Assembly (NCBI GenBank): GCA_018714005.1
Contig: DVOA01000100.1
Span: forward strand, 1 to 30,866
Direction of reading: 5' to 3'
DNA: 30,866 nucleotides
Source: Spyradomonas excrementavium
Lineage (GTDB): Bacteria > Cyanobacteriota > Vampirovibrionia > Gastranaerophilales > Gastranaerophilaceae
Part shown: in pieces, positions 9,676-16,953 of the stretch
How the letters are laid out: each line of letters starts with the position of its first letter
Numbering within the stretch: position 1 is the stretch's first letter
The notes under the pieces: model-generated
The model's input: only the letters and a program-made list of their open reading frames with translations
Databases searched by the model: none
What the model was told of the DNA's origin: nothing
Made by a program: the position numbers and the translations under genes

Positions 9676-10131
9676 ATGAAAAAGATTTTAACTCTAATTC
9701 TTTGCCTTATGTTTTTGGGCGTAAACGCAACATTTGCCGCAGAATCTAACTCAACAGAAAATGCTGTACAAAACAAAACAGCGATTGAAAAACAAAAAGT
9801 AAAACGCTGCCCTTGTAAGAAAATTTTTGAAAAAACGCTTGGCTTAACACCGGAACAAATTAAACTTGCTGATAAAAACAGAGCCGATGAGAAAAAAGAA
9901 ATAAAAGCTGTTAATAAAAAAATTAAAAAGCTAAGAAACAAAAAGCAATCAGAAAAAAATATGAAAAAAATCGCTGATTTGAAGCAAAAAAAGTCAGAAA
10001 TCAAAGCAAAACATAACGACATTTTTGAATCTTACCTAACTGATGAGCAAAAAGTTAAACTTCAGCAAATGCGTGAAGACAAGAAAAACGGAAAATCCTG
10101 CTGCCCTTGCGGAAGAAATCCGTATTACTAA
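9676..10131 (+). CDS. Secreted LTXXQ (Spy/CpxP-like) protein with Cys-Pro-Cys motifs
   Basis: The 151-residue product has a clear signal peptide (about 1-22, ending ATFAA). The mature part is very lysine-rich and helical, with two LTXXQ-type motifs, LTPEQ at 57-61 and LTDEQ at 121-125, bracketing a coiled coil. That is the arrangement of periplasmic Spy/CpxP chaperones. Unusual are a CPC motif at 45-47 and CCPCG at 142-146, which could form disulfides or bind metal. AGGAG seven bases upstream supports the start. It points away from the Shango-type operon and its last 4 bases overlap the convergent methyltransferase gene. It may belong to the host rather than the defence set. Family assignment is by motif only. 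Confidence 0.75.
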   Translation: MKKILTLILCLMFLGVNATFAAESNSTENAVQNKTAIEKQKVKRCPCKKIFEKTLGLTPEQIKLADKNRADEKKEIKAVNKKIKKLRNKKQSEKNMKKIADLKQKKSEIKAKHNDIFESYLTDEQKVKLQQMREDKKNGKSCCPCGRNPYY

Positions 10132-11504
10132 ACAATATTATTTAGAATAGTTTTAACTAAATTTTTATGTTTGTTATGCTTAAAGCCATTAGGATACGTC
10201 ATATTAAATTCAGTATTCAAAGCCTTTTTATAATCTGAACTTGACCATCTTATTGGTTTTTTGCATATTGCATAAATATTTGATCGTGTTTCGCTGCCCA
10301 ATACCTCAACGTCGCGAAAATATGGCAGTAGCTCTTTTTTAAGATTTTCTTTAGTATTAAAACGCTGTTTTGTCCACACACCATTTCTGAAAGTAACACT
10401 AAAATTATTGTCATCAAGAAATTCCAATTCTCTTTTTGAGTTTGTTGATACTTTCTGATTTAGAACAAGTGTAGTTTTACCAAGACACCTTGTTCCCAGA
10501 ATCAACAGTCCGTCTTCTTTTAAAAGAGAATTACATGTCAGAAGAACATTGTGTTGCATCTTCTTGCTTGTGATAGAATTCAAAACGCTATCCAACACTA
10601 CTATGTCAAATAATCCATTTTTTAAAATATCTACATTAATATTGTCAATGCATTCAATAATTTTTGTAATATCAAAACTATTTTCTCCCTCTTTTCTGAT
10701 GAATGGTTCATACATTAAAATTTTATATCCGTTATTACGTAACATATTTGCATAAGCACACTTACCTGAACCAAAATCCAGTATTCTATGGCTTTTATTT
10801 AAAATAGGTATAACATATTTAGTATAAGTCGTTGATTTCAAATTTTTAGTGCCATTCAACCTGTTCATTTGACAATAGGTCTGATTATAATCTTTTATTT
10901 TCAATGCATCAAAATAATATTTACCATAGTCCAATGTAATATATCTAAGAAACTCAGGAATCTTTGAATTACTCATTTTATAGATTAATAATTGCTTGTT
11001 AAGAATTTTACAGGCAACAGCATAATCTGAATTGCATAAAATGTTGCCTGTTTCATCACAAACAACACTACCCCATTCACCATATTTGATAAGTAATTTC
11101 CCAATTTCTTTTACTATGGCCGGATTTAAGTTTTTTTCAAAAATTATCTTTGCAGGATCAATAAAATTGTAACCCTGTGGTAAACTCTGCACGTCGACGA
11201 TATTTGCCTTTGAAAGATTTGTTTCTATCGAATTATGAAAAAGGTTAAACATTATTTCATCAGATTTAGCAATTTCATCTAATCTAATAACAGGAACACT
11301 ACTTAAACAAAGTTCTTTTATCGCTTTTACTCTTTGATGTCCTGCAGTTAAAATTCCATTATCACCATTTATAATAAGAGGTTTTACAACACCAAACTTT
11401 AATATGCTCTCTTTAAGTTTTTTAAACTGTTTTTTGTTGATTTTTCTCGGATTGTATTCTGCAGGAATCAACTGTTCTATCGGGAAATTGAACATAAATT
11501 TCAT
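10128..11504 (-). CDS. ParB-like nuclease domain fused to class I SAM-dependent methyltransferase
   Basis: The 458-residue product has two recognisable parts. Residues 6-85 are a ParB/Srx N-terminal fold: the IPAEYNPRKI opening, FGVVKPLIIN, then GHQR at 55-58, which is the hallmark CTP or ATP-binding/hydrolysis motif. Residues 235-360 are a Rossmann methyltransferase with motif I ILDFGSGKCA (241-250), an acidic end to strand 2 (MYEPF), DIVVLDSVLNSI at 300-311 and LLKEDGLLILGTR. No N-6 or C-5 DNA methylase catalytic motif (DPPY, PCQ) is seen, so the substrate is unknown. Such fusions are common on plasmids, phages and integrative elements. It overlaps the upstream 72-residue gene by 4 bases, so the two are translationally coupled. 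Confidence 0.82.
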   Translation of the reverse strand: MKFMFNFPIEQLIPAEYNPRKINKKQFKKLKESILKFGVVKPLIINGDNGILTAGHQRVKAIKELCLSSVPVIRLDEIAKSDEIMFNLFHNSIETNLSKANIVDVQSLPQGYNFIDPAKIIFEKNLNPAIVKEIGKLLIKYGEWGSVVCDETGNILCNSDYAVACKILNKQLLIYKMSNSKIPEFLRYITLDYGKYYFDALKIKDYNQTYCQMNRLNGTKNLKSTTYTKYVIPILNKSHRILDFGSGKCAYANMLRNNGYKILMYEPFIRKEGENSFDITKIIECIDNINVDILKNGLFDIVVLDSVLNSITSKKMQHNVLLTCNSLLKEDGLLILGTRCLGKTTLVLNQKVSTNSKRELEFLDDNNFSVTFRNGVWTKQRFNTKENLKKELLPYFRDVEVLGSETRSNIYAICKKPIRWSSSDYKKALNTEFNMTYPNGFKHNKHKNLVKTILNNIV

Positions 11505-11719
11505 ACAATTCCCCCTAAATTATTTATTAAATAATGTATAAATCCCAATTCAACACCATACATACTTACATATTTATTGTAAAGCGTTTCTAATTTTTCA
11601 AACTCTTCATCTGACAAAAGAATTTTTCTTTTGCCGAAAGAAAGCCTTTTTATAGGTTTACTATGTGTAACTTTATTACCATAATCAGGTATTAGTGGTA
11701 AGTTTAAAATCTTTTTCAT
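11501..11719 (-). CDS. Small protein of unknown function, coupled to the ParB-methyltransferase
   Basis: This 72-residue basic protein is not recognised. It has a charged N-terminus (KRLSFGKRKILLSDEEFEKLETLYNKY) and a predicted helical C-terminus ending in GGIV. Its stop overlaps the ATG of the methyltransferase gene by 4 bases, and GGGGAT lies seven bases before its ATG. These two features make it a real gene despite its size. The tight coupling suggests an accessory subunit, a DNA-binding specificity factor or an inhibitor of the methyltransferase, but the sequence does not show which. Confidence 0.65.
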   Translation of the reverse strand: MKKILNLPLIPDYGNKVTHSKPIKRLSFGKRKILLSDEEFEKLETLYNKYVSMYGVELGFIHYLINNLGGIV

Positions 11720-11843
11720 GAAAAAATCCCCGAATAAATTTTTCTGTAAATAAATACATCAAAAATTTAAGCAATATAAAAAAGCACATAAATGTACAAG
11801 AGAATACTTATTTTGCAAAAAACTTTAACTAATAATTAATCTC

Positions 11844-12227
11844 CTATTTTTCAATACGCTGTCGGATTTTGTTTAAATAATCATCTTGTGCAGTTTGTAT
11901 GTTTTTTTTGAGCTCAATAGTTTGAGATATTGTAAACTCGGCTAGTTCAATAATTTCTTTAAGATTTTTAATCCGTTCATTACAATCAAAAACAATAGGC
12001 TTGCCCTGGTCCTCTTTGCTAATCCAGTCAAGAGCATTAGCTTTAAGTCTGGACATTAAAATTTCAGGCATACAATCTTTGTAAATAAGATTTCTAATAT
12101 ATTCAGCTCTACCATTAGGTGACTTTTCTTGAATAAGCGCATTTAGGCGCTCAGGTAATTTCAAGGGTACTTGAACATTAATTGAGCCAAATTCACTAAT
12201 AATCTTATTTAAGATTTCATTATTCAT
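11844..12227 (-). CDS. Ribbon-helix-helix (RHH)-type DNA-binding protein, probable autorepressor
   Basis: The open frame reaches 12272, but a promoter at 12263-12291 would start transcription near 12255. AGGA at 12236-12239 fits the ATG at 12225-12227, so I take the 127-residue product starting MNNEILNK. Residues 15-45 (NVQVPLKLPERLNALIQE then GRAEYIRNLIYKDC) fit an RHH fold: a beta strand with alternating residues, then two helices. The C-terminal 80 residues are charged helix. Two inverted repeats with the same half-site overlap and precede its promoter, strongly suggesting autorepression. RHH proteins of this length serve as antitoxins, plasmid copy or partition regulators, or relaxosome accessories. 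No toxin or relaxase is adjacent, so the role is open. Confidence 0.7.
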   Translation of the reverse strand: MNNEILNKIISEFGSINVQVPLKLPERLNALIQEKSPNGRAEYIRNLIYKDCMPEILMSRLKANALDWISKEDQGKPIVFDCNERIKNLKEIIELAEFTISQTIELKKNIQTAQDDYLNKIRQRIEK

Positions 12228-12262
12228 AAAGAAAATCCTATTTTGAAGTAAATAACTTTTTA

Positions 12263-12291
12263 ATAATAGCAAATTTTGGATACCTTGTCAA
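12263..12291 (-). promoter_or_regulatory. Near-consensus promoter of the RHH gene
   Basis: Minus strand: TTGACA at 12291-12286, a 17-base spacer, then TATTAT at 12268-12263. It matches the sigma-70 consensus at all six -35 positions and five of six -10 positions. The expected start of transcription is near 12255, giving a leader of about 28 bases to the ATG at 12227. The first inverted repeat covers the -35. Confidence 0.8.
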
Positions 12292-12301
12292 TAAGGTATC
12301 C
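12278..12301. promoter_or_regulatory. Operator 1: inverted repeat GGATACCTT-N6-AAGGTATCC
   Basis: Perfect 9-bp arms with a 6-base spacer. It overlaps the -35 box of the RHH gene promoter, so a bound protein would block RNA polymerase. Probable binding site of the RHH protein itself. Confidence 0.75.
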
Positions 12302-12302
12302 A

Positions 12303-12324
12303 GATATCTTGCAAAAAAGATACC
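12303..12324. promoter_or_regulatory. Operator 2: inverted repeat GATATCTT-N6-AAGATACC
   Basis: Second copy of the same design: 8-bp arms matching at 7 positions, the same 6-base spacer, and the same GATA(C/T)CTT half-site. Its centre is 24 bp from that of operator 1. Tandem sites at fixed spacing suggest cooperative binding. Confidence 0.7.
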
Positions 12325-12936
12325 CAAGGTAAAATAAACATTCATGATTTATTTCTCTGCAAAACTTCTGTTTTTAAAAAACAGGAATTTTAGCTAAGGG
12401 GCTTGGGATACAAGGTTAAGTCATACATAAAATATAAAATTCGCTGCAAATATATACAAATTCGTAGAAAAATCCGGAAAAACAGCAAATTGATTTTAAA
12501 GATTTCAGCTGTCAAACCTTGGTTCTCCGTTTTTTTCGGTTTTTTCAAGCCCAAAGCAAAAAGCTTCGCACCGGTGAGTTTTTCCCGCCGGTCAAAACTC
12601 ATGGAATGTCTGTCCGTTGCAACAAACTTTTACTGTTTGCTTGTTACATTTATATGTATTCTTCTTCTTGTAAAAATTTGTTATCATAATTGAACTTATG
12701 TAACAATATGAGCTAAAAAGCTCTTTTTAGCCCTTTTTCAGGCTGTTTTCTATGGGGCAAAACCCGCTTATATCAAGAAAAATAAAAATTTGCGCACGTA
12801 TTTTCCGTTTTGTTTAACTTTTACATTGTTTTACAAACTATATTAGTCCTGCTATGTAATTGCTATAACGGTAATAATAAATTGTTATCGTGTTATTTTT
12901 TTAATTTTATTGCTGATGAAGCAAGAAAGGACTGGA
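12325..12936. other. Non-coding stretch at the edge of the AT-rich island
   Basis: No convincing gene was found in these roughly 600 bases. Contents seen: a 17-base A/T palindrome with CTG/CAG ends at 12368-12384; a stretch of visibly higher G+C near 12500-12610; a TTACAT-N4-ATGTAT near-palindrome at 12644-12659 resembling the phage-type operators at 17.9 kb; and a terminator-like hairpin at 12710-12728. Base composition changes across this segment from the AT-rich defence island to the less AT-rich rest of the window. The island boundary is therefore probably here, but no tRNA or clear attachment repeat is visible. Confidence 0.5.
12710..12728 (+). terminator. Terminator-like hairpin with T run
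   Basis: GAGCT, a 4-base A loop, AGCTC, then TTTTT. The stem is only 5 bp, and no convincing rightward gene precedes it; the nearest real rightward gene starts downstream. Confidence 0.35.
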
Positions 12937-13434
12937 ATGAATAATTGGACGTGTAAAGCAAAAATGGGAAGAAAAGTGAAGGAAACTTTTCAAATGGAAA
13001 TCAATCTGGAAAGATTGCTGGGAACTATTACCCTGGGCTGTGATGAGGCTGAAAGAGAGGTGCTGGATAATATTAATAAAATCGAACTTATGCAGTTTCT
13101 CGGGCTGAAAGATAAATTCGGCAGGGTAATCCACTTTGGCGATATTCTTGTTGATAAATACTACAATTTTTTGACCCCGGTGTGCGAAGTTTCTAACGAT
13201 GAGCACATACTCTTTTTTAAACCAATACAACATCTGGGAAAACCGTTCAATATCGGCTGCAAATCGACTTATAGCGATACACTCGCCGTGGTCGGGAATA
13301 TTTATGAAAATTCCGAGCTGTTTTGCGGAATGAAAGCAAAAAACACATTGAGCAATTTCATAAAATTCTCCCAGCACCCCGAACTTTTAAAAACGACCAT
13401 ACATATCGAACTCAGCAGAGTAATTTACGGGTAG
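12937..13434 (+). CDS. YopX-like phage protein
   Basis: The frame is open from a TTG at 12910, but AAGGA at 12927-12931 is placed for the ATG at 12937, giving 165 residues. The middle and end (LKDKFGRVIHFGDILVDKY, then DTLAVVGNIYENSELF) match the YopX family, whose members carry a KDKNGK-EGDIV-like segment and a GNI-EN-EL signature. Those proteins come from phages and prophages and have no established biochemical role. Here the gene stands alone, with no phage structural genes next to it. It is convergent with the MCE gene, only 10 bases away. A possible repressor-type operator lies 280 bases upstream. It is probably a prophage remnant or captured gene. Confidence 0.75.
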   Translation: MNNWTCKAKMGRKVKETFQMEINLERLLGTITLGCDEAEREVLDNINKIELMQFLGLKDKFGRVIHFGDILVDKYYNFLTPVCEVSNDEHILFFKPIQHLGKPFNIGCKSTYSDTLAVVGNIYENSELFCGMKAKNTLSNFIKFSQHPELLKTTIHIELSRVIYG

Positions 13435-13444
13435 GGCTTCCGGA

Positions 13445-14398
13445 TTACCGGCAGCCCTTTTTGCAGGCGGATTTGCAGGGGCAGTCATTTTCTATCACCT
13501 TTCCGAAAAATATTCGCAAGCCTCCGAATCTGGTTTTGAGCTTGTTTTTTATCCCGCAGGTAATTTCGTTCAGATTTTTCATCAGGCAGCCCGTTTCTGT
13601 AATGGCTGTTTCAACCTGAGGCATGGCGGAGTTCAGGGCTTGTGAAAGCTGCTCAATATTTGTGGTTATTGCCTGCAAATTCGTGGTTCCGCTGCTGAAA
13701 TTGGCTGTTGTTGAATCAAGACTGGAAAATGTGCTGTTCAGCCTTTGTTCGGAGAGCGCGGAATTCAGGCTTGCGGTTGTGCTGCGCAGATTTGCACTGC
13801 TTAAACTCAGATTTCTTAAAGTTGTGTTTATATTCGCGCGATTTTCATTCAAAATCTCCTGAACCGTCACGAAAATTCCGCTCAGCGCTTCTATCATACC
13901 GTTTAAATTTTTTACGGTCTGCTCAATTTCTTTTTTAACATTTTCGAGGCTGTTTTTGTCCAGACTTGCAAAGAAAGACTCCGCATCTACCGTCGAGGTG
14001 CCCTCTATCACGTCATTGTTTTGTAAATATGTGTCAGCAGGCTCCTTTGGGGCGACCAGTTCGAGATAATCGATTTTTGTGCGTAAATGTTTTTCTTTTT
14101 TTAAGATTGCTGTGGTGTTTGAGGGTAGTTTTAGGTTTTTCGGGTAGATTATAACCTTTACCAGCGTGCTCTGATAATCATCGGAGGGCTTGATTTTGCA
14201 GGTTTTTCCGATTTTATAGCCTTTGTAATAAACATTGATATGCCTGTGAAAAGGGCGTAAATCTGTGAATTTCACGGTTATATGCGGAAGCAGATGACAT
14301 CTCACGGTCGTAAAAACCATGAAAAATACAGCCCCGAAAAGTGCTATAAGCAGGAATATCCTGTGTTTCACGATAAACTCTTTGATTGCATTCTGCAT
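13445..14398 (-). CDS. MCE/MlaD-family membrane-anchored lipid-transport protein
   Basis: The 317-residue product has one N-terminal membrane helix (about 12-33) and then an MCE domain (about 38-115: VKFTDLRPFHRHINVYYKGYKIGKTCKI, with the usual beta pattern and the ELVAP end). A long helical region (150-290) rich in Ser, Thr and Asn follows, of the type that forms the tube below the MCE ring. The tail is odd: CPCKSACKKGCR, with four cysteines in the last twelve residues. MCE proteins form hexamers that carry lipids between inner and outer membranes, usually in operons with an ABC permease and ATPase. No such partner is adjacent here, so it must work with genes elsewhere. The start has a weak ribosome binding site. 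Confidence 0.85.
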   Translation of the reverse strand: MQNAIKEFIVKHRIFLLIALFGAVFFMVFTTVRCHLLPHITVKFTDLRPFHRHINVYYKGYKIGKTCKIKPSDDYQSTLVKVIIYPKNLKLPSNTTAILKKEKHLRTKIDYLELVAPKEPADTYLQNNDVIEGTSTVDAESFFASLDKNSLENVKKEIEQTVKNLNGMIEALSGIFVTVQEILNENRANINTTLRNLSLSSANLRSTTASLNSALSEQRLNSTFSSLDSTTANFSSGTTNLQAITTNIEQLSQALNSAMPQVETAITETGCLMKNLNEITCGIKNKLKTRFGGLRIFFGKVIENDCPCKSACKKGCR

Positions 14399-14446
14399 AT
14401 TTCAGGTTTAACCCGAATTTTTGCATAATCGTATAAACAGTTGTAC

Positions 14447-14475
14447 AGGACAAAGGCGCTATTTTAGATTATAAT
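14447..14475 (+). promoter_or_regulatory. Promoter of the coiled-coil secreted protein gene
   Basis: TATAAT at 14470-14475 with AGGACA (4 of 6 matches to TTGACA) at 14447-14452 and a 17-base spacer. A strong ribosome site, GAGGGAGAG, follows five bases before the ATG at 14496. Confidence 0.6.
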
Positions 14476-14495
14476 AAATTTGAGGGAGAGCGCTT

Positions 14496-15668
14496 ATGAA
14501 ATCAAAAAATTTTTTGGCTTTGTTATTAATTTTTATCGGGCTCGGCTTTTTCAGCTGCGCGCATTGCTTTCAGCTCCAGAAAAAGCCCAAATTGACCAGA
14601 ACAGAAAAAATTGCAAAAAAATACAACGAAAATCGTATAAAATTAAAAACGCAAATTGAAAATACCGGCAAACAAATGCAGGAGGCTGATTCTGCGATTC
14701 TCGTAAACAGCGCGGAAATCCAAAATAGCCAATCTATTATATCTGCGCGCTCCAAAAATCTCAAAAAACTTGATAATGCTGTGAAAAACTTTGGAATTAA
14801 AACGCTTTCTGATGAAGAAGAACAGCTTTTTGCAGAAATGTTTTCTTCCGCGCTTTCCGCTGAAAACGCAGAAGTTCTGGGCAGCTGTATGAAAAATCCG
14901 GCCGGAAAATTAACAGAGGAGCAAAAAACTATGCTTGAAGAGGCGCTCAGCCTCTATAAACTGGAATCAGAAACCCAGATAAACACCCTGAATGCCTATA
15001 TTACGCAGCTTCAGGAGGAAATTTTTGTTAAAAGAGAAGAACGCAAAAAACTCGCAATGCAAAAAGACGAGCTGGCCGCCAAACTGCTTGAAATTGAAGA
15101 ACAGTGCGACGAAATCGGGCGAAAAATCGCCTCAGAAAAAGAAGAAGTGGCGGTAAATAAAGCCGGAATCGCTGAAAACCCCGAAACGTCCCCAAAAGTG
15201 ACCGTTGCTGTGATTGTTCCGCCCAATGCGTTCAAATTTGTTAAATTTGAGCCGGATATAAAGATGTTTGAGCTCCAGTTGAGAAATTCTTCTATCTTTT
15301 TGCCTGCTGCGCCTGCTATACAGCCGGAAAAGGAAGAAAACGTTGTGCAGGTGGCGCTTAATGATGATTATTCGCTCGAGCTGCTGGAAGAAAAGTCCGT
15401 TGTCTGGCTGGAAGAGGTTGTTCAGCCGGAAAATGAGCCCTCCGCAACCCCTCAAAAGCCCTCAAACGAGCTTTCTGCCGTAAACGCCTCCACTGCAATT
15501 GCATATTGTTTTGAGAAAATTTGCGGTTTAAATCCGCCCTCAAAAATCCACAATTCTGCAATGACAGAGGCGCTTTCCGAGATAAAAAAATACAAAGTAT
15601 TGAATTTGAATACTTACTTTACTTTTTCGCCCGAAGAAATAATCTGTCCGGAAAAATTTTATGAATAA
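14496..15668 (+). CDS. Exported coiled-coil protein of unknown function
   Basis: This 390-residue protein opens with a signal sequence (about 1-24; LLIFIGLGFFSCAHC). The FFSC could be a weak lipobox, otherwise signal peptidase I would cut near CAHC. Residues 28-215 are charged helix with heptad-like spacing and look like a coiled coil resembling murein-hydrolase activator or Mce-partner stalks. Residues 220-340 are Pro/Glu-rich and probably extended. A short compact C-terminus (ICGLNPPSKIHNSAM...) follows. I do not recognise the family. It is divergent from the MCE gene with 97 bases between, so an envelope role alongside it is possible but unproven. Confidence 0.7.
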   Translation: MKSKNFLALLLIFIGLGFFSCAHCFQLQKKPKLTRTEKIAKKYNENRIKLKTQIENTGKQMQEADSAILVNSAEIQNSQSIISARSKNLKKLDNAVKNFGIKTLSDEEEQLFAEMFSSALSAENAEVLGSCMKNPAGKLTEEQKTMLEEALSLYKLESETQINTLNAYITQLQEEIFVKREERKKLAMQKDELAAKLLEIEEQCDEIGRKIASEKEEVAVNKAGIAENPETSPKVTVAVIVPPNAFKFVKFEPDIKMFELQLRNSSIFLPAAPAIQPEKEENVVQVALNDDYSLELLEEKSVVWLEEVVQPENEPSATPQKPSNELSAVNASTAIAYCFEKICGLNPPSKIHNSAMTEALSEIKKYKVLNLNTYFTFSPEEIICPEKFYE

Positions 15669-15760
15669 TATTAAAATTTTATGAAAAATTGTAAAGATTC
15701 ATGAAAAAATGTTACATTTTGTCCGAACATGTTAAATAATATAGGTAGGAGCTTTGCTGT

Positions 15761-16732
15761 ATGAATGATATTGTAAACAACAATACTTATAAAGTTTCCT
15801 CAGGGTATGCAACATCAAAAGTTGTAGATATTAACCTGCGCAGAGATGAAAAGCTTGCCATAAACAAGTATTCCAAGCTCACATCTATTGACACGGGCAC
15901 ATATTCTGATGTAGAAAAACTGGAAACTTATTACGCCTCCACAGCAGCCTCCAACAGAGCAAAATACAGCAATAACACAGAATTATACAATCATTTATAC
16001 AATAAATACTTCAACGAAAGTTCCGAAGAGTACGCAGGCGCTGATTATTCAAAAGAAGAAATCGTCGCCATGTACAACAATGAAAAAAATATGACGCTTT
16101 ATGGCTCGCTCCGCTATGATGCGTCGTTTGAAGACCCTGTTTTAAAAGACGAAGCCGCAGTTGACGATGCTGTGGTTACCGCACAGAAAGAACACAGCAA
16201 AGACTCCGTCAGCAAGCAAATTGACAACGTTTTGAAGTTTAACGGCGTAAATCTTGACAAAAATGAGTTCGTTCTTTTCAGTATTGAGCCGATAGATTTC
16301 AAACTCAGCGCTACAGGCCTGGAAAATCCGCCGAAAGTTTCTATGCTCATTGACGCATTGAATTTTGAGAACAACGCGGAAGAGCTTTTCTATTATCTTT
16401 TGCATTCAGGTTTCCCTGTTCCGGAAGATGTAATGGCTAAATTTGAGGCTGCACGCGAAATCAAAAACGCTACAGGCGAAAATTTGAATAATCTGAAATT
16501 TGAAGACGGAAGCTACTTCACAGAAAGCGGTGAAGATGTTGCCGAGCTTTACAAAAGCTCGATTGAAAAAACTGATTTGCCTGAGGAGCTCAAATCGCAG
16601 GCTTATGAAGAGTTTATGGGCAATCTTGATACTGTTACCCAAAAAGGCCGCGACAATATTCCGGATTTGACCATGGTTGCTGGTTATCGCAACAGCAAGA
16701 TTGTAAGCATGAATGTAAATTACGAGGTTTAA
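15761..16732 (+). CDS. Hypothetical acidic protein
   Basis: The 323-residue product is not recognised. It has no signal peptide or membrane segment. It is rich in Tyr, Asn, Asp and Glu, with an N-terminal stretch (YSKLTSIDTG...YNHLYNKYFNESSEEY) somewhat like the uncharacterised DUF4885 proteins, but I cannot confirm that. TAGGAG about ten bases before the ATG supports the start, and an A/T-rich promoter-like stretch (TTACAT...TAATATAGG) lies just upstream. It ends 20 bases before a 129-bp inverted-repeat element. Codon use fits the host-like genes to its right, not the AT-rich island. Confidence 0.7.
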   Translation: MNDIVNNNTYKVSSGYATSKVVDINLRRDEKLAINKYSKLTSIDTGTYSDVEKLETYYASTAASNRAKYSNNTELYNHLYNKYFNESSEEYAGADYSKEEIVAMYNNEKNMTLYGSLRYDASFEDPVLKDEAAVDDAVVTAQKEHSKDSVSKQIDNVLKFNGVNLDKNEFVLFSIEPIDFKLSATGLENPPKVSMLIDALNFENNAEELFYYLLHSGFPVPEDVMAKFEAAREIKNATGENLNNLKFEDGSYFTESGEDVAELYKSSIEKTDLPEELKSQAYEEFMGNLDTVTQKGRDNIPDLTMVAGYRNSKIVSMNVNYEV

Positions 16733-16752
16733 TCCCCTACTTGGCTCTTTTT

Positions 16753-16881
16753 GTGCAGAATAACAGGTAATGCCTTTTCCGTTCCGATTCCCCCGGGCAT
16801 TGCACCGCTGTGAGCAGTTTTTTCTATGTTAATGAGCCCTCCTCCATAGTCACTGCAAAGGCATTACCTGTTATTCTGCAC
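16753..16881. repeat. 129-bp element with perfect 25-bp inverted arms
   Basis: The left arm at 16753-16777 (starting GTGCAGAATAACAGG) is the exact reverse complement of the right arm at 16857-16881. The 79-base interior contains a second hairpin: GCAGT at 16814-16818 with ACTGC at 16852-16856, enclosing CTATG and CATAG. It lies 20 bases after a stop codon. The outline fits either a small non-autonomous mobile element (Correia-like in architecture) or a structured RNA. No clear target duplication is seen at the ends, and no known RNA family was recognised on either strand. Confidence 0.8.
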
Positions 16882-16923
16882 TATTTTGTGTTGTTTCTGG
16901 ATTAGCGGCCTTAATTTTGCCCC

Positions 16924-16953
16924 AAAAAAAAGCTTAACCTTTTGGGGTTAAGC
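16924..16953 (-). terminator. Strong intrinsic terminator, minus strand
   Basis: Read on the minus strand: GCTTAACC, a 6-base loop, GGTTAAGC, then eight T. Stem of 8 bp, perfect. It ends transcription coming from the repressor gene and/or from a small-RNA promoter near 17165-17190. Confidence 0.85.

Noticed and set aside
12228..12272. Longer N-terminus for the RHH protein from 12272
   Set aside because: The promoter predicts transcription starting near 12255, downstream of that codon, and the Shine-Dalgarno fits only the ATG at 12227.
12403..12693. Rightward open frame of 96 codons followed by a terminator-like hairpin
   Set aside because: TTG start without a properly spaced ribosome site, and the product is a Lys/Arg-rich then hydrophobic string typical of AT-rich non-coding DNA. 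The leftward frame at 12390-12602 is equally unconvincing.
16753..16881. 6S RNA, SRP RNA or tRNA
   Set aside because: The long closing stem suggested 6S or SRP RNA, but the conserved SRP tip and the 6S bubble layout are not visible. The T-loop-like GTTCCGATTC has one base too many and no acceptor stem fits.
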